The notes: generated from the sequence alone by a model not told the origin. DNA of 50,691 nucleotides from Actinomycetes bacterium (GCA_021803025.1 JAJZQV010000012.1:1-50691); one strand, 5' to 3'; shown: positions 40,997 through 50,691, counted from the first letter of the stretch. Made by a program: numbers and translations.

Positions 40997-42073
40997 ATGA
41001 TCCCAGCAGCCAAGCCCGTCATCGGCGACGAGGAGAGAGCCGCCGTCGATCGGGTCCTGCGAAGCGGGATGATCGCCCAGGGCCCCGAGGTCGCCGCGTT
41101 CGAGCGGGAGTTCGCCGACGAGCTGGTGGGCGGCCGCACCTGCGTCGCCGTGAGCTCCGGCACCGCCGGCCTGCACCTGGGCCTACTCGCGGCCGGCATC
41201 GGCCCCGGCGACGAGGTCATCGTCCCGTCCTTCACGTTTGCCGCGACGGCCAACTCCGTGGCACTGACCGGGGCCACCCCCATCTTCGCCGACATCGACC
41301 CGGTCAGCTACTGCCTCGACCCGGCGTCCGTCGAGGCTGCCATCACGGAGCGGACCGCTGCAGTGATGCCCGTGCATCTCTATGGCCACCCCGCCGACAT
41401 GACTGCCCTCGTGGCCATCACCGACAAGCACGGGATCCAGCTCTTCGAAGACGCCGCCCAGGCGCACGGGGCATCCTGGGACGGTCGCCCGGTCGGCTCG
41501 TTCGGCACCTTCGGGATGTTCAGTCTCTACCCCACCAAGAACATGACTTCGGGCGAGGGCGGCATGGTGTCGTGCGCCAACCCCGACATCGTCCGTAAGG
41601 TCCAGCTCCTACGCAACCAGGGCATGGAGAAGCGGTACGAGAACGAGGTCGTGGGCTTCAACCAGCGCATGACCGACGTGCACGCCGCCATAGGACGGGT
41701 CCAGCTCACGAAGCTCCCCGCCTGGACCGCCCAGCGCCAGGCCAACGCCACGTTCCTATCCGAGAACCTCGTCGGCGTCGGTGTCCCGACAGTCGCCGCG
41801 AACGCCACGCACGTCTGGCACCAGTACACGATCAGGGTCCCCGAGGATCGAGACGGCTTCGCGGCGGCGCTCGCGATGCGTGGCGTCGGCTCGGGGGTCT
41901 ACTACCCGATCCCGAACCACGAGCTGCCCTCATTCGGGCTCACGCTCGACCTCCCCTGTACACGCGAAGCGTGTGCCCAGGTACTCTCTCTCCCCGTCCA
42001 CCCGGCCCTCAGCCAAGAGGACCTCGAAACCATCGTCGACGCCGTGAACGCCTTGGCGAAGGCAGGTGCGTGA
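40997..42073 (+). CDS. DegT/DnrJ/EryC1 sugar-nucleotide aminotransferase
   Basis: 358 residues from ATG 40997, behind GAGGAGA. It is a PLP enzyme: AVSSGTAGLHLGLLA binds the cofactor phosphate, EVIVPSFTFAATANS and PVHLYGHPADM follow, EDAAQAHGA holds the cofactor ring Asp, and the Schiff-base lysine is in SLYPTKNMTSGEGG. The family transfers an amino group to a keto-sugar nucleotide. The next gene, overlapping by one base, is a Gfo/Idh dehydrogenase that could make the 3-keto sugar. The pair matches the WlbA/WlbC or GnnA/GnnB logic for 3-amino sugars. In the WlbC/WbpE or GnnB sense the substrate would be UDP-3-keto-GlcNAc(A); this is inference. Confidence 0.92.
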   Translation: MIPAAKPVIGDEERAAVDRVLRSGMIAQGPEVAAFEREFADELVGGRTCVAVSSGTAGLHLGLLAAGIGPGDEVIVPSFTFAATANSVALTGATPIFADIDPVSYCLDPASVEAAITERTAAVMPVHLYGHPADMTALVAITDKHGIQLFEDAAQAHGASWDGRPVGSFGTFGMFSLYPTKNMTSGEGGMVSCANPDIVRKVQLLRNQGMEKRYENEVVGFNQRMTDVHAAIGRVQLTKLPAWTAQRQANATFLSENLVGVGVPTVAANATHVWHQYTIRVPEDRDGFAAALAMRGVGSGVYYPIPNHELPSFGLTLDLPCTREACAQVLSLPVHPALSQEDLETIVDAVNALAKAGA

Positions 42074-43059
42074 TGCCGAACCTCAAGGCTGGACTCATTG
42101 GGCTGGGCGTGATGGGACGGCACCACGCCCGCGTTCTGCGCTCCTTGCCGGGGGTCGTTCTGGTCGCCGTCGCTGATCCCGGCGGCGACCAATACGACGC
42201 TGCCGGAGGCCTGGATATCGGCAAGGACGTCCAGCACCTCATCGACAGCGGGGTTGACTATGCGGTCGTTGCCGTCCCCACGGTCTTCCACGAGGAGGTC
42301 AGCATCGCCCTGGCCGAGGCGGGCATCCACGCACTGGTGGAGAAGCCGCTGGCCAACGACGTCGCCGCTGCGACCCGGATGGCAGACGCCTTCCGTTCGC
42401 GTGGTCTCGTCGGTGCCACGGGACACATCGAGCGATACAACCCGGCTCTGCAGTCGATGCGTACGCGTCTCGAGGCAGGCGAGCTCGGCGAGGTGTTCCA
42501 GGTCGTCACACGCCGACAGGGTCCTTTCCCGATCCGGATCGCAGACGTGGGCGTTGTGAAGGACCTCGCCACCCACGACATCGACCTGACCGCGTGGGTG
42601 ACTGGCTCGTCGTACGTGTTAGTGTCCGCCCAGACGGCGTTCCGTTCCGGCCGCGAGCACGAGGACCTCGTTGCAGCAGCCGGTCGGCTCGCGGACAATG
42701 CGGTCACGAACCACCTCGTGAACTGGCTGTCGCCCATGAAGGAGCGGGTGACGGTTGTGACCGGCGAGCGCGGTTCGTTCGTGGCGGACACGCTCACTGG
42801 TGACCTGACGTTCTACGCCAACGGCACCGTCGCGACCACCTGGGACCTCATCGCGGGCTTCCGCGGCGTGACCGAGGGCGACGTCGTTAGGTTCGGAATC
42901 GCCAAGCCGGAGCCGCTGCGAACGGAGCACGAGGCCTTCCGCGATGCCGTGCTGGGCAAGCCAGCGGACATCGTCACGATGGAACAGGGGCTGGCGACGG
43001 TCCGGGTTGCCGAAGCCGTGCTGACCGCTTCCAAGACTGGAGAGACCATTCGCCTCTGA
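42073..43059 (+). CDS. Gfo/Idh/MocA sugar-nucleotide dehydrogenase
   Basis: 328 residues. The NAD(P)-binding start KAGLIGLGVMGRHHARVL, the AVAVPTVFHEEVSIALAEAG motif, the EKPL signature (VEKPLANDV) and the catalytic-region histidine in LATHDIDLTAWV are all visible. It overlaps the aminotransferase stop (TGATG), so the two are translated together. WlbA and GnnA of known 3-amino-sugar routes belong to this family and oxidise C3 of UDP-GlcNAc derivatives; the same role is proposed here. Converging GtrA and glycosyltransferase genes follow on the other strand. Confidence 0.92.
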   Translation: MPNLKAGLIGLGVMGRHHARVLRSLPGVVLVAVADPGGDQYDAAGGLDIGKDVQHLIDSGVDYAVVAVPTVFHEEVSIALAEAGIHALVEKPLANDVAAATRMADAFRSRGLVGATGHIERYNPALQSMRTRLEAGELGEVFQVVTRRQGPFPIRIADVGVVKDLATHDIDLTAWVTGSSYVLVSAQTAFRSGREHEDLVAAAGRLADNAVTNHLVNWLSPMKERVTVVTGERGSFVADTLTGDLTFYANGTVATTWDLIAGFRGVTEGDVVRFGIAKPEPLRTEHEAFRDAVLGKPADIVTMEQGLATVRVAEAVLTASKTGETIRL

Positions 43060-43070
43060 GTAGGCCGGGG

Positions 43071-43528
43071 TCAGTCGGGCGGCCCGATCGTCTCGCCCGG
43101 GGCCCCCAGGTGTGCGGAGGCTGACGACGGGTCAGCGTTGCCGGGACTCGAGCTCTCGGACATGCCGAACACCCACCGGCTCATGAGCCAGTAGTTGATG
43201 AGGGCAATGACGGCCATCGAGATCAGTTTGGCGACGTGCGCCTGCAGGCTGACGGCAACGAGCCCGGCCACGATGGAAGTTGACAGAACGAAGTTCAGGG
43301 CGACCAGGAGAACGTATCGGATGAGCATCTTCCTGCTATGCACGACCCGAAAGACCAGCGCCCTGTTGCCCGAGTAGTTGACGGCGAACGCCGACAGGAA
43401 GCCGATTGCCGACGCGGCGGGGGCTGCCACACCCAGCGCGTACAGCAGCGAGAACATGCCCGCGTCCACCGATGCGCTCGCGACGCCTACCCCGAGGAAA
43501 GTCACCAGCCTCCGGATCCGGTTCCCTC

Positions 43529-43532
<4 letters not shown>
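43071..43532 (-). CDS. GtrA-like membrane protein
   Basis: 153 residues from a GTG at 43532 that overlaps the glycosyltransferase stop (GTGA). Four membrane helices are visible: VTFLGVGVASASVDAGMFSL, AIGFLSAFAVNYSGNRALVF, YVLLVALNFVLSTSIVAGLV and ISMAVIALINYWLMSRWVF. This is the GtrA fold, thought to flip or handle polyprenyl-phosphate sugars made by the partner GT2 enzyme. The C-terminal 30 residues are a soluble Ser/Pro-rich tail. Confidence 0.92.
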
Positions 43533-44458
<926 letters not shown>

Positions 44459-44581
44459 CCGTGTCCCTTCGTCGATCAGATCTTAAGGGCGACGTACCAG
44501 TGACATGGCCAACCATGTGCGAGCCTGGGCCCGGTATTACGTATCGTGGTGGCACCATCCACGAGCATCCCAGGAGCCCGC

Positions 44582-45286
44582 ATGACGCCTACCCCGCAGT
44601 TCGTCTCGAAGGGCGGCAACCAGATTCACACCAGCGCAGTGATGGGTGCCTCTGTACGGCTCGGGACAGGAAACATCATCGGCCCAGGGTCAGTCCTCGC
44701 CGGCAGACTCGTCGTAGGTGACGGTAACTTCTTCGGTGCCAACGTGGTGGTCGGATGCCCACCCGAGGTTCGGGGGTTCCCACACACCGCCGACTGGATA
44801 GACACATCAGAAGGCGAAGGCGTCGTCATCGGCAACCGCTGCGTCTTCCGAGAAGGGGCGCAGGTCCATACCGGCTGGCACGACCAGACCGTCGTGGGGG
44901 ACGAAGTCTTCCTCATGAACCAGGTGTACGTCGCCCACGACTGCCACCTCGCTGACGGCGTGACGATGGCTTCCAACGTCGCCGTCGGCGGCCACGTGCA
45001 TGTTGGGCTGCACGCCAACCTCGGTCTCGGCACCGTGGTCCACCAGCGGCGCTCCATCGGCGCCCTGGCGATGGTCGGCATGGGATCGGTAGTCACCCGC
45101 GACGTGCCACCTTTCGCCAAGGCGTTCGGCAACCCATGCCGGGTCAAGGGCACGAACTCCGTGGGCATGGAGCGTATGGGGATCTCAGCGGAGTCGATCC
45201 GAGAGGTCCAGGAGGCCCTTGAACGCGGGGAGCTACCCGGCGACATGGGGTACGGCGACCTGGCGCCCTACGCCACGACCAGGTGA
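44582..45286 (+). CDS. LpxA-like UDP-sugar acyltransferase (left-handed beta helix)
   Basis: 234 residues from ATG 44582, behind CAGGAG. Hexapeptide repeats fill residues 15-165 (for example VRLGTGNIIGPGSVLAGRLV). The LpxA-specific features are present: REGAQVHTG, LMNQVYVAHDC with the putative catalytic His119, GGHVHVG, TVVHQ and the end VPPFAKAFGNPCRVKGTNSV followed by a helical GMERMGISAESIREV tail. LpxA acylates UDP-GlcNAc in lipid A synthesis, which actinobacteria lack. In this locus it more likely acylates a 3-amino sugar made by the two enzymes at 40997-43059. An acetyl donor is equally possible. Confidence 0.82.
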   Translation: MTPTPQFVSKGGNQIHTSAVMGASVRLGTGNIIGPGSVLAGRLVVGDGNFFGANVVVGCPPEVRGFPHTADWIDTSEGEGVVIGNRCVFREGAQVHTGWHDQTVVGDEVFLMNQVYVAHDCHLADGVTMASNVAVGGHVHVGLHANLGLGTVVHQRRSIGALAMVGMGSVVTRDVPPFAKAFGNPCRVKGTNSVGMERMGISAESIREVQEALERGELPGDMGYGDLAPYATTR

Positions 45287-45615
45287 CTTGTTCCGTTTTG
45301 CCCGTCGGGTGGCCGTGCGAGCCTCCCGGCCTGAGAACAGGTCGCTCCTGATCGGGCGGTCCCTGTCTTGGCCCGAGGGACGTCCTCCGGGACCGGGGCC
45401 AGCCCAGGTTCTCGCGCCTGGCCCAGGACAGTTCCCCAGGTCAGTCGGACAGGGTGGCCCACGTGAGCCGGCGACCCCGGGGGCGCGGCGCGATCTCACC
45501 CCGGTGTTCCATATCGGCGTCCGGGCATGAGAAGATCCACGGCAGAGGGCGTAACCCTCGTTCGTTCCACTACGGATCGTCGGGCACGTACCTGCCCGTG
45601 GAAAGGATTCACACT
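45287..45615. other. Gene-free region between the acyltransferase and msiK
   Basis: 329 bases without a supportable gene. It is GC-rich, with short imperfect inverted repeats around 45390-45440 (CCAGG and CCTGG blocks) that may end the upstream transcript. The msiK promoter must lie in its right part, but no -10 element is convincing; the ribosome binding site is GAAAGGA at about 45601. Confidence 0.5.
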
Positions 45616-46707
45616 GTGGCTACTGTCACGTTCGCAGACGCCTCGCGCGTCTACCCCGGTGCCGACCACCCGGCCGTCGACAAGCTGAGCCTTGAGATCG
45701 GCGACGGCGAGTTCATGGTCCTCGTCGGCCCCTCCGGCTGCGGCAAGTCGACCTCGCTGCGCATGCTCGCGGGGCTCGAGGAGGTCAACACCGGCAACAT
45801 CTACATCGGTGACCGCGACGTCACCGACCTGCCGCCGAAGGACCGGGACATCGCCATGGTGTTCCAGAACTACGCGCTGTACCCACACATGACCGTCGCC
45901 GACAACATGGGCTTCGCGCTCAAGATGCAGGGCGTCGGCAAGCAGGAGCGCGCCGAGCGCGTCCTCGAAGCCGCCAAGCTGCTCGGCCTGGAGGACTTCC
46001 TGTCCCGCAAGCCGAAGGCCCTCTCCGGTGGGCAGCGGCAGCGCGTCGCCATGGGCCGCGCGATCGTTCGTCAGCCCCAGGTCTTCCTCATGGACGAGCC
46101 GCTGTCGAACCTCGACGCCAAGCTTCGCGTCTCGACCCGTACCCAGATCGCGGCCCTCCAGACCCGCCTCGGCGTCACCACCGTGTACGTGACGCACGAC
46201 CAGGTCGAGGCCATGACGATGGGTGACCGCGTCGCGGTCATGAAGGACGGCGTCCTGCAGCAGGTCGACACCCCGCTGACCCTGTACGACCAGCCGGCCA
46301 ACCTCTTCGTGGCCGGATTCATCGGCTCCCCGGCCATGAACCTCATGTCCGGCCCGATCGTGGACGGCGGCGTCTCCATCGGTGACTACGTCGTCCCGAT
46401 CAAGCGCGAGGTCCTGGCCAAGGCCCCCGGCGAGAAGACGCTGACCCTCGGCATCCGTCCTGAGTCCTTCATCATGGCGGACGACGGCATCGGGCTGGAC
46501 GTCGCGGTCGTCGAGGAGCTCGGGGCGGACGCTTATGTGTACGGCACGCTCGCCGGGCTCGACGAAGACGCCAAGCTCCAGGCCCAGCAGGTCGTCGCCC
46601 GCGTCTCGTCGCGCCGCCCTCCGGAGCGCGGATCCATGGTGCGCATGGGCGTCGACGCCGAGCACATCCACGTGTTCTCCGACGTCACGCAGGAGCGCCT
46701 GTCCTGA
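45616..46707 (+). CDS. msiK: MsiK/MalK-type ABC transporter ATPase for oligosaccharide import
   Basis: 363 residues from a GTG at 45616 with GAAAGGA upstream. One complete ABC domain: Walker A GPSGCGKST, Q-loop VFQNYALYPHMTV, signature LSGGQRQR, Walker B VFLMDEPLSNLDAKLR and switch His in VTHDQ. A regulatory OB-type (TOBE) domain follows from about residue 245 (GSPAMNLMSGP, LGIRPESF). In actinobacteria this ATPase is shared among several sugar importers encoded elsewhere, so the lack of permeases here is normal. Its last 160 bases are duplicated at 40471-40630. It ends at the junction where pabB begins. Confidence 0.94.
   Translation: MATVTFADASRVYPGADHPAVDKLSLEIGDGEFMVLVGPSGCGKSTSLRMLAGLEEVNTGNIYIGDRDVTDLPPKDRDIAMVFQNYALYPHMTVADNMGFALKMQGVGKQERAERVLEAAKLLGLEDFLSRKPKALSGGQRQRVAMGRAIVRQPQVFLMDEPLSNLDAKLRVSTRTQIAALQTRLGVTTVYVTHDQVEAMTMGDRVAVMKDGVLQQVDTPLTLYDQPANLFVAGFIGSPAMNLMSGPIVDGGVSIGDYVVPIKREVLAKAPGEKTLTLGIRPESFIMADDGIGLDVAVVEELGADAYVYGTLAGLDEDAKLQAQQVVARVSSRRPPERGSMVRMGVDAEHIHVFSDVTQERLS
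46548..46707 (+). repeat. 160-bp direct repeat, copy 2: 3' end of intact msiK
   Basis: This is identical to 40471-40630 except for one base. The match ends exactly with the msiK TGA stop at 46707. The two copies are in the same orientation and enclose 5.9 kb of sequence (40631-46547). Confidence 0.95.
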
Positions 46708-48485
46708 CTGGGGCCGACCTCTCGTCACACCAGCTGACAGGCTCGCGGGCCGCGTTCGTCCTCCTGGACGATGCGCGGCCCGCGGGTCGTTGTGGAGCTC
46801 GCCTGTTCCGCGACCCCGTCGAGGCGACGACGGCGTGGACCGTCGACGACGTACCGGCCGTCCTGGAGACGCTCCGCCAGGCCGGCCGCCGTGGACTGCA
46901 CGCCGCGGGGTTCCTCGCGTACGAAGCGGGCTGGGCCATGGAGCCCGCGCTCCCCGCCGTCATGGTTGACCGTCGAACGCCCCTGGCTTGGTTCGGGCTG
47001 TTCGAGTCGGCGGTCCCCGTGAGCGACCCGTGCAGCCTCCTGCCCGACCCTGCTGGTGCCCACGTCGGACCGGTCACCCCGCACATCGGCTACGACACGT
47101 ACGCACGCCGGTTCGCGGTCGTGCACGACCACATCAGGTCTGGCGACATCTACCAGGCGAACCTCACGTTCCAGGCGTCGGCCCGCTACGCCGGCAGCCC
47201 GCTCGCGCTGTACGCGGCGTTGAGGTCCACGTCGCAGGCTGGCCACGGGGCGGTCGTGTGGACTGGCTCGCAGTGGGTCCTCAGCCTCTCCCCCGAGCTC
47301 TTCGTCTCCCTGGAGGGCCGAACCGTCACGGCGAGGCCGATGAAGGGCACCGCCGCACGGTCCCCCGACCCCGCGGTGGACGCCGCCCTCGCCGAAGACC
47401 TCCGGCTCGACCCCAAGCAATGCGCCGAGAACGTCATGATCGTGGACCTGCTCCGGAACGACCTCGGCCGGGTCGCCGAGCTGGGGTCGGTCGCCGTCCC
47501 ACGGCTGTTCGAGGTCACCACCTACCCGACCGTCCACCAGCTCACGAGCACCGTCACGGCGACGCTGCGCGACGGGCTAGACACCCTCGACCTCGTGTCG
47601 GCGAGCTTCCCGTGCGGGTCAGTCACGGGCGCTCCCAAGATCTCCGCCATGGAGATCCTGGCCGGGCTGGAGGAGGGCCCACGGGGTGTCTACTGCGGCT
47701 CGGTCGGACACCTCGACCCATCGGGTGACGCGTCGTTCAACGTGGCGATCCGCACCCTCGTGCTCGACGAGGAGCGTTCGACCGCGACCCTCGGGCTCGG
47801 TTCGGGCCTCGTGGCCGACAGCACGCCCGAGGCGGAGTGGAAGGAGTGCCTGGACAAGGCGGCGTTCCTCGACCTGGGGAGGAAGGTCGAGCTCGTGGAG
47901 ACGATGCGCCACGACTCCGGCGGCGTCCGACGGCTCGAGCTCCACCTGGCGCGGCTCACATCCAGCGCGGACGCGCTGGGCATGGCGTGTGACACCTCAG
48001 CCGTCCGGGACCTCGTCCTGGAGAGCACCTCGACCGTACGGCTGCCCTCCCGGGTCCGGGTCGTGCTGGGCCGCGTCGGGGCCACCTGCGAGGTCGGCCC
48101 GCTCCCGGCATCGCCTCCGGAACCCTGGTCGGTGAAGCTCGCATCCCTGCCCGTCGAGCCGACCGACTTCCGGCTGCGTCACAAGACCACGGACCGGGCC
48201 TTCCACGACCGCGCCAGGGTCGACAGCGGCGCCGACGAGGTCGTCTTCGTCCGTGAGGACGGTCTCCTCACCGAGGGGAGCTTCACGGCGCTCTTCGTCC
48301 CGCGCGGCGACGTGCTGCTCACGCCCCGGGTCGAGTCCGGCGCACTCGACTCCGTCCTCCGGCGCGAGCTGCTGGCGTCAGGTCGCGCGGTCGCCGCCGA
48401 TCTCCGGACGTACGACCTCGCGGACGGCTTCCTGCTCGGCAACAGCCTGCGAGGCCTGGTCCGCGCCCGGCTGAGCACGACCTAG
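46704..48485 (+). CDS. pabB: Fused aminodeoxychorismate synthase component I and lyase (PabB-PabC), start codon altered
   Basis: PabB aminates chorismate and PabC releases p-aminobenzoate for folate. The frame is family-like from SRAAFVLLDDARPAGR (about 46743) through AAGFLAYEAGWAME. The chorismate domain has MKGTAARSPDP, PKQCAENVMIVDLLRNDLG, GSVTGAPKISAM and GVYCGSVGH. The PabC-like class IV aminotransferase domain has HKTTDRAFHDRAR and EVVFVREDGLLTEGS. No ATG, GTG or TTG occurs in frame before 46938, which lies inside the conserved part. A CTG at 46704 overlapping the msiK stop is the best start and may be a changed ATG. With it the protein has 593 residues. Expression may be weak or coupled to msiK. 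Confidence 0.85.
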   Translation: MTGADLSSHQLTGSRAAFVLLDDARPAGRCGARLFRDPVEATTAWTVDDVPAVLETLRQAGRRGLHAAGFLAYEAGWAMEPALPAVMVDRRTPLAWFGLFESAVPVSDPCSLLPDPAGAHVGPVTPHIGYDTYARRFAVVHDHIRSGDIYQANLTFQASARYAGSPLALYAALRSTSQAGHGAVVWTGSQWVLSLSPELFVSLEGRTVTARPMKGTAARSPDPAVDAALAEDLRLDPKQCAENVMIVDLLRNDLGRVAELGSVAVPRLFEVTTYPTVHQLTSTVTATLRDGLDTLDLVSASFPCGSVTGAPKISAMEILAGLEEGPRGVYCGSVGHLDPSGDASFNVAIRTLVLDEERSTATLGLGSGLVADSTPEAEWKECLDKAAFLDLGRKVELVETMRHDSGGVRRLELHLARLTSSADALGMACDTSAVRDLVLESTSTVRLPSRVRVVLGRVGATCEVGPLPASPPEPWSVKLASLPVEPTDFRLRHKTTDRAFHDRARVDSGADEVVFVREDGLLTEGSFTALFVPRGDVLLTPRVESGALDSVLRRELLASGRAVAADLRTYDLADGFLLGNSLRGLVRARLSTT

Positions 48486-48543
48486 GCTCACGCTGTTGTC
48501 TGGGTACGGTGAGGGGCAGGCAACAGTCGCAGCTGGAGGAACA

Positions 48544-49911
48544 GTGACACAGACCGTGAACCTCGTGATCCTGGGAGCCTCGGGGGATCTCACCCGTCGC
48601 CTCCTGCTGCCGGGTCTCGGCACCCTGCTCAAGGCGGAGCACAACATCTCGGTGCACGTGGTCGGAGCCGCCGCGGAGGACTGGGACCAGGGCACGTGGC
48701 GCGACATGGTCAAAGCCGCGCTGACCGACGGCGGCTGCTCCTCCACGGCGATGCAGGAGATCCTCGACGACACCTGCTACACGCAGGTCGACGCGTCGAG
48801 CAAGGACGACCTGGCCGGCCTCATCAAGGACCTCACGGGACGGATCGTCCTGTACTTCGCGCTCCCGCCCGCGGTGAGCATGGCCGCCTGCAAGGCCCTG
48901 TCGGAGATCACTCTCCCGCGGGAGCTGTACCTGGCGATCGAGAAGCCGTTCGGCACGGACGCGAAGAGCGCCCACGACTTCAACGAGCTCCTGGCCCACC
49001 TGCCGCTGCCGGAGTCGCACATCTTCCGCGTCGACCACTACCTCGGCAAGGCGACGGTGCTGAACCTCGTCGGGCTCCGGTTCACGAACCGCCTGTTCGA
49101 GCCGGTGTGGAACGCGACGAACATCGAGAGCATCCAGATCGTGTACGACGAGACGCTCGCCCTCGAAGGCCGAGCCGGCTACTACGACCGCGCCGGGGCG
49201 CTCAAGGACATGATCCAGAGCCACCTTCTGCTCGTCATGGCGCTGCTCTGCATGGAGGAGCTCGCCACGTTCGACGCGTTCGAGCTGCGCGACCTCATGG
49301 CGCACCTGCTGCGCTCGACCCACCTATGGCAGGACGATCCCGTCGAGGCATCACGGCGCGCCCGGTACACCGCCGGCAAGGTGGGAGACGAGGTCGTCCC
49401 CGACTACGTGAACGAGAAGGGCGTCGACCCGACGCGTAACACGGAGACCCTGGCCGAGGTCGTCGTCGAGATCCGCAACGCCCGCTGGTCGGGGGTGCCC
49501 ATCACGCTGCGCAGCGGGAAGGCGCTCGGCGACGGCGTACGTCAGATCACGCTCGTGTTCCGGCCCATCGCCCACACCCCGGCCGGCTTCCACGACGAGG
49601 CCCCCCGCAACGTCGTCGTCATCGGGCTGTCGCCCGAGTTCATCCGGGTGCAGCTGTCCACCAACGTCGAGGGGGACCGGTTCAGCCTCGAGCCGACCGT
49701 CCTCCACGCAGAGCTCGGGGAGAGCCAGATCCGGCCGTACGGCGAGATCCTGTCGCACATCCTCAAGGGTGACCCTCTGCTCAGCGTGAGGGGTGACGTC
49801 GCCGAGGAATGCTGGCGCATCGTCACCCCGGTCCTCGACGCGTGGGCGGAGGGCAAGGTGCCCCTCGACTCGTACGCGGCGGGCTCAGCAGGACCAGGCG
49901 CCTGGAGCTGA
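48544..49911 (+). CDS. zwf: Glucose-6-phosphate dehydrogenase
   Basis: Zwf oxidises glucose-6-phosphate to 6-phosphogluconolactone with NADP+, opening the pentose phosphate pathway. 455 residues from a GTG behind GGAGGAAC. The dinucleotide motif GASGDLTRRLLLPGL, the EKPFGTD motif, the active-site RVDHYLGKATVLN and GYYDRAGALKDMIQSH are present. The length is a little shorter than the common 480-510 residues. It lies between pabB and the DUF4032 gene and seems to be transcribed on its own. Confidence 0.95.
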   Translation: MTQTVNLVILGASGDLTRRLLLPGLGTLLKAEHNISVHVVGAAAEDWDQGTWRDMVKAALTDGGCSSTAMQEILDDTCYTQVDASSKDDLAGLIKDLTGRIVLYFALPPAVSMAACKALSEITLPRELYLAIEKPFGTDAKSAHDFNELLAHLPLPESHIFRVDHYLGKATVLNLVGLRFTNRLFEPVWNATNIESIQIVYDETLALEGRAGYYDRAGALKDMIQSHLLLVMALLCMEELATFDAFELRDLMAHLLRSTHLWQDDPVEASRRARYTAGKVGDEVVPDYVNEKGVDPTRNTETLAEVVVEIRNARWSGVPITLRSGKALGDGVRQITLVFRPIAHTPAGFHDEAPRNVVVIGLSPEFIRVQLSTNVEGDRFSLEPTVLHAELGESQIRPYGEILSHILKGDPLLSVRGDVAEECWRIVTPVLDAWAEGKVPLDSYAAGSAGPGAWS

Positions 49912-49975
49912 GCGCGAACCCGCTCGCCTCGCCGCCCCGGCACGTCGTTTCGCGTGCTGGTGCACACTGTCACAC

Positions 49976-50691
49976 GTGCCCCGCTTCGTCTCCGCCAAGC
50001 CCGACTCACGGCTGATCCCGCTGCCGTGGGGCACGCCGCTCGCGGAGTGGCCGACCGAGCACCTCGTCGCCCTCCCCCGCGGCATCTCCCGCCACGTCGT
50101 GCGGTTCATCCGTGTCGGCTCCAGCGTGTACGCGGCGAAGGAGGTCATCGAGCACCTCGCCCTCCACGAGTACCGGCTCCTGCACGACCTCATGCGGATG
50201 GGAACCCCGTCGGTGGAGCCCATCGGCGTCATCACGAAGCGCATCGCCGCCGACGGCACCGAGCTCGACCCGATCCTCATCACGCGCCACCTCCAGTTCT
50301 CCCTCCCGTACCGCTCCCTCTTCGCGTCGGGCGTCCGCCAGGACACGGTGAGCCGGCTCATCGACGCCATGGTGGTGCTGCTGGCACGGCTCCACCTCAT
50401 CGGGTTCCTCTGGGGCGACGTGTCGCTGTCGAACACGCTGTTCCGCCGGGACGCCGGGTCGTTCGCCGCCTATCTCGTGGACGCCGAGACCGGGGAGCTG
50501 CACGACACGCTCACCGCCGGGCAGCGCGAGCACGACCTCATCATCGCGCGGACGAACCTGTTCGGCGACTTCTGCGACCTGCAGGCGGGGGGGATGCTCG
50601 AGGAGAGCCTCGACCCCCTCCATCTCGTCGACATGGTGGAGACCCGGTACCGGGAGCTGTGGTCGGAGCTGACCGGCGTCGAGGAGTTCTC
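49976..50691 (+). CDS. DUF4032 domain protein (kinase-like), cut by the window end
   Basis: The first 238 residues are visible from a GTG at 49976, and the frame is open at the window edge. The N-terminal region is kinase-like: VYAAKEVIEHLALHEYRLLH resembles the ATP-site lysine and helix C, and LARLHLIGFLWGDVSLSNTLF resembles the catalytic loop of lipopolysaccharide-kinase-like proteins, followed by YLVDAETGE. The DUF4032 C-terminal domain would follow outside the window. The target is unknown. CACACT seven bases before the GTG may be a weak leaderless -10. Confidence 0.8.
   Translation, partial: MPRFVSAKPDSRLIPLPWGTPLAEWPTEHLVALPRGISRHVVRFIRVGSSVYAAKEVIEHLALHEYRLLHDLMRMGTPSVEPIGVITKRIAADGTELDPILITRHLQFSLPYRSLFASGVRQDTVSRLIDAMVVLLARLHLIGFLWGDVSLSNTLFRRDAGSFAAYLVDAETGELHDTLTAGQREHDLIIARTNLFGDFCDLQAGGMLEESLDPLHLVDMVETRYRELWSELTGVEEF

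Noticed and set aside
44582-45286. Evidence for lipopolysaccharide synthesis
   Set aside because: Only an LpxA-like gene is present, with no lpxB, lpxC, lpxD or kdo genes, and the genome is actinobacterial in type. Another acylated sugar is more likely.

Overview
The window is a GC-rich actinobacterial chromosome segment. It has dense third-position G/C, many GTG starts, and actinobacterial marker families (DUF3073, DUF3263, DUF3224, DUF4032, MsiK-type ABC ATPase, stand-alone maltokinase cap domain). At least fifteen genes have a TAnnnT hexamer ending 5 to 7 bases before the start codon and no Shine-Dalgarno, so leaderless transcription is common. Gene content fits Propionibacteriales, but the sequence alone does not fix genus. 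No CRISPR, rRNA or integrase was seen.

Layout. 1-3.9 kb: an insertion-sequence end truncates an alpha/beta hydrolase, followed by DUF3073, purM and purF on the minus strand. 4.0-7.8 kb: two-component pair, a Ser/Thr-rich exported protein and a decayed ApbE-like flavin transferase. 7.8-15.9 kb: M20 peptidase, DUF559 nuclease-like protein, DUF3224, a sulfur-relay operon (SQR-like flavoprotein, TusE/DsrC-like, DsrE-like), a serine beta-lactamase-fold hydrolase, a broken BadF/GlcNAc-kinase gene and an exported HExxH protein. 15.9-18.8 kb: purQ and a purC-purS fusion, divergent from a Nudix-like regulator over a 22-base gap with overlapping -10 elements. 18.9-23.5 kb: second two-component pair between exported low-complexity proteins. 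23.6-29.3 kb: manA, a long inverted repeat, tRNA-Thr(UGU), 77-bp tandem repeats, MFS and cation/proton transporters and a DinB-like protein. 29.5-36.5 kb: orphan ABC ATPase, macro-domain hydrolase, frameshifted roadblock gene, DedA protein, maltokinase cap protein, kbl and tdh (threonine catabolism).

36.6-46.7 kb is an accessory surface-glycan region: two large membrane proteins, a DegT aminotransferase scar, then an aminotransferase, a Gfo/Idh dehydrogenase, GtrA, a GT2 glycosyltransferase, an LpxA-like acyltransferase and msiK. A 160-bp direct repeat of the msiK 3' end (159/160 identical) bounds 40.63-46.55 kb. The gene after the second copy (pabB-pabC fusion) has lost a normal start codon exactly at the repeat edge. 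zwf and a DUF4032 gene, cut by the window edge, close the window.

Most notable: (i) a PurQ whose glutaminase nucleophile Cys is Gly, encoded directly after a PurC-PurS fusion with a 14-histidine tail; (ii) a dehydrogenase/aminotransferase/LpxA-like trio resembling the GnnA-GnnB-LpxA route to 3-acylamino sugars, in a Gram-positive-type genome, carried in a repeat-bounded cassette.
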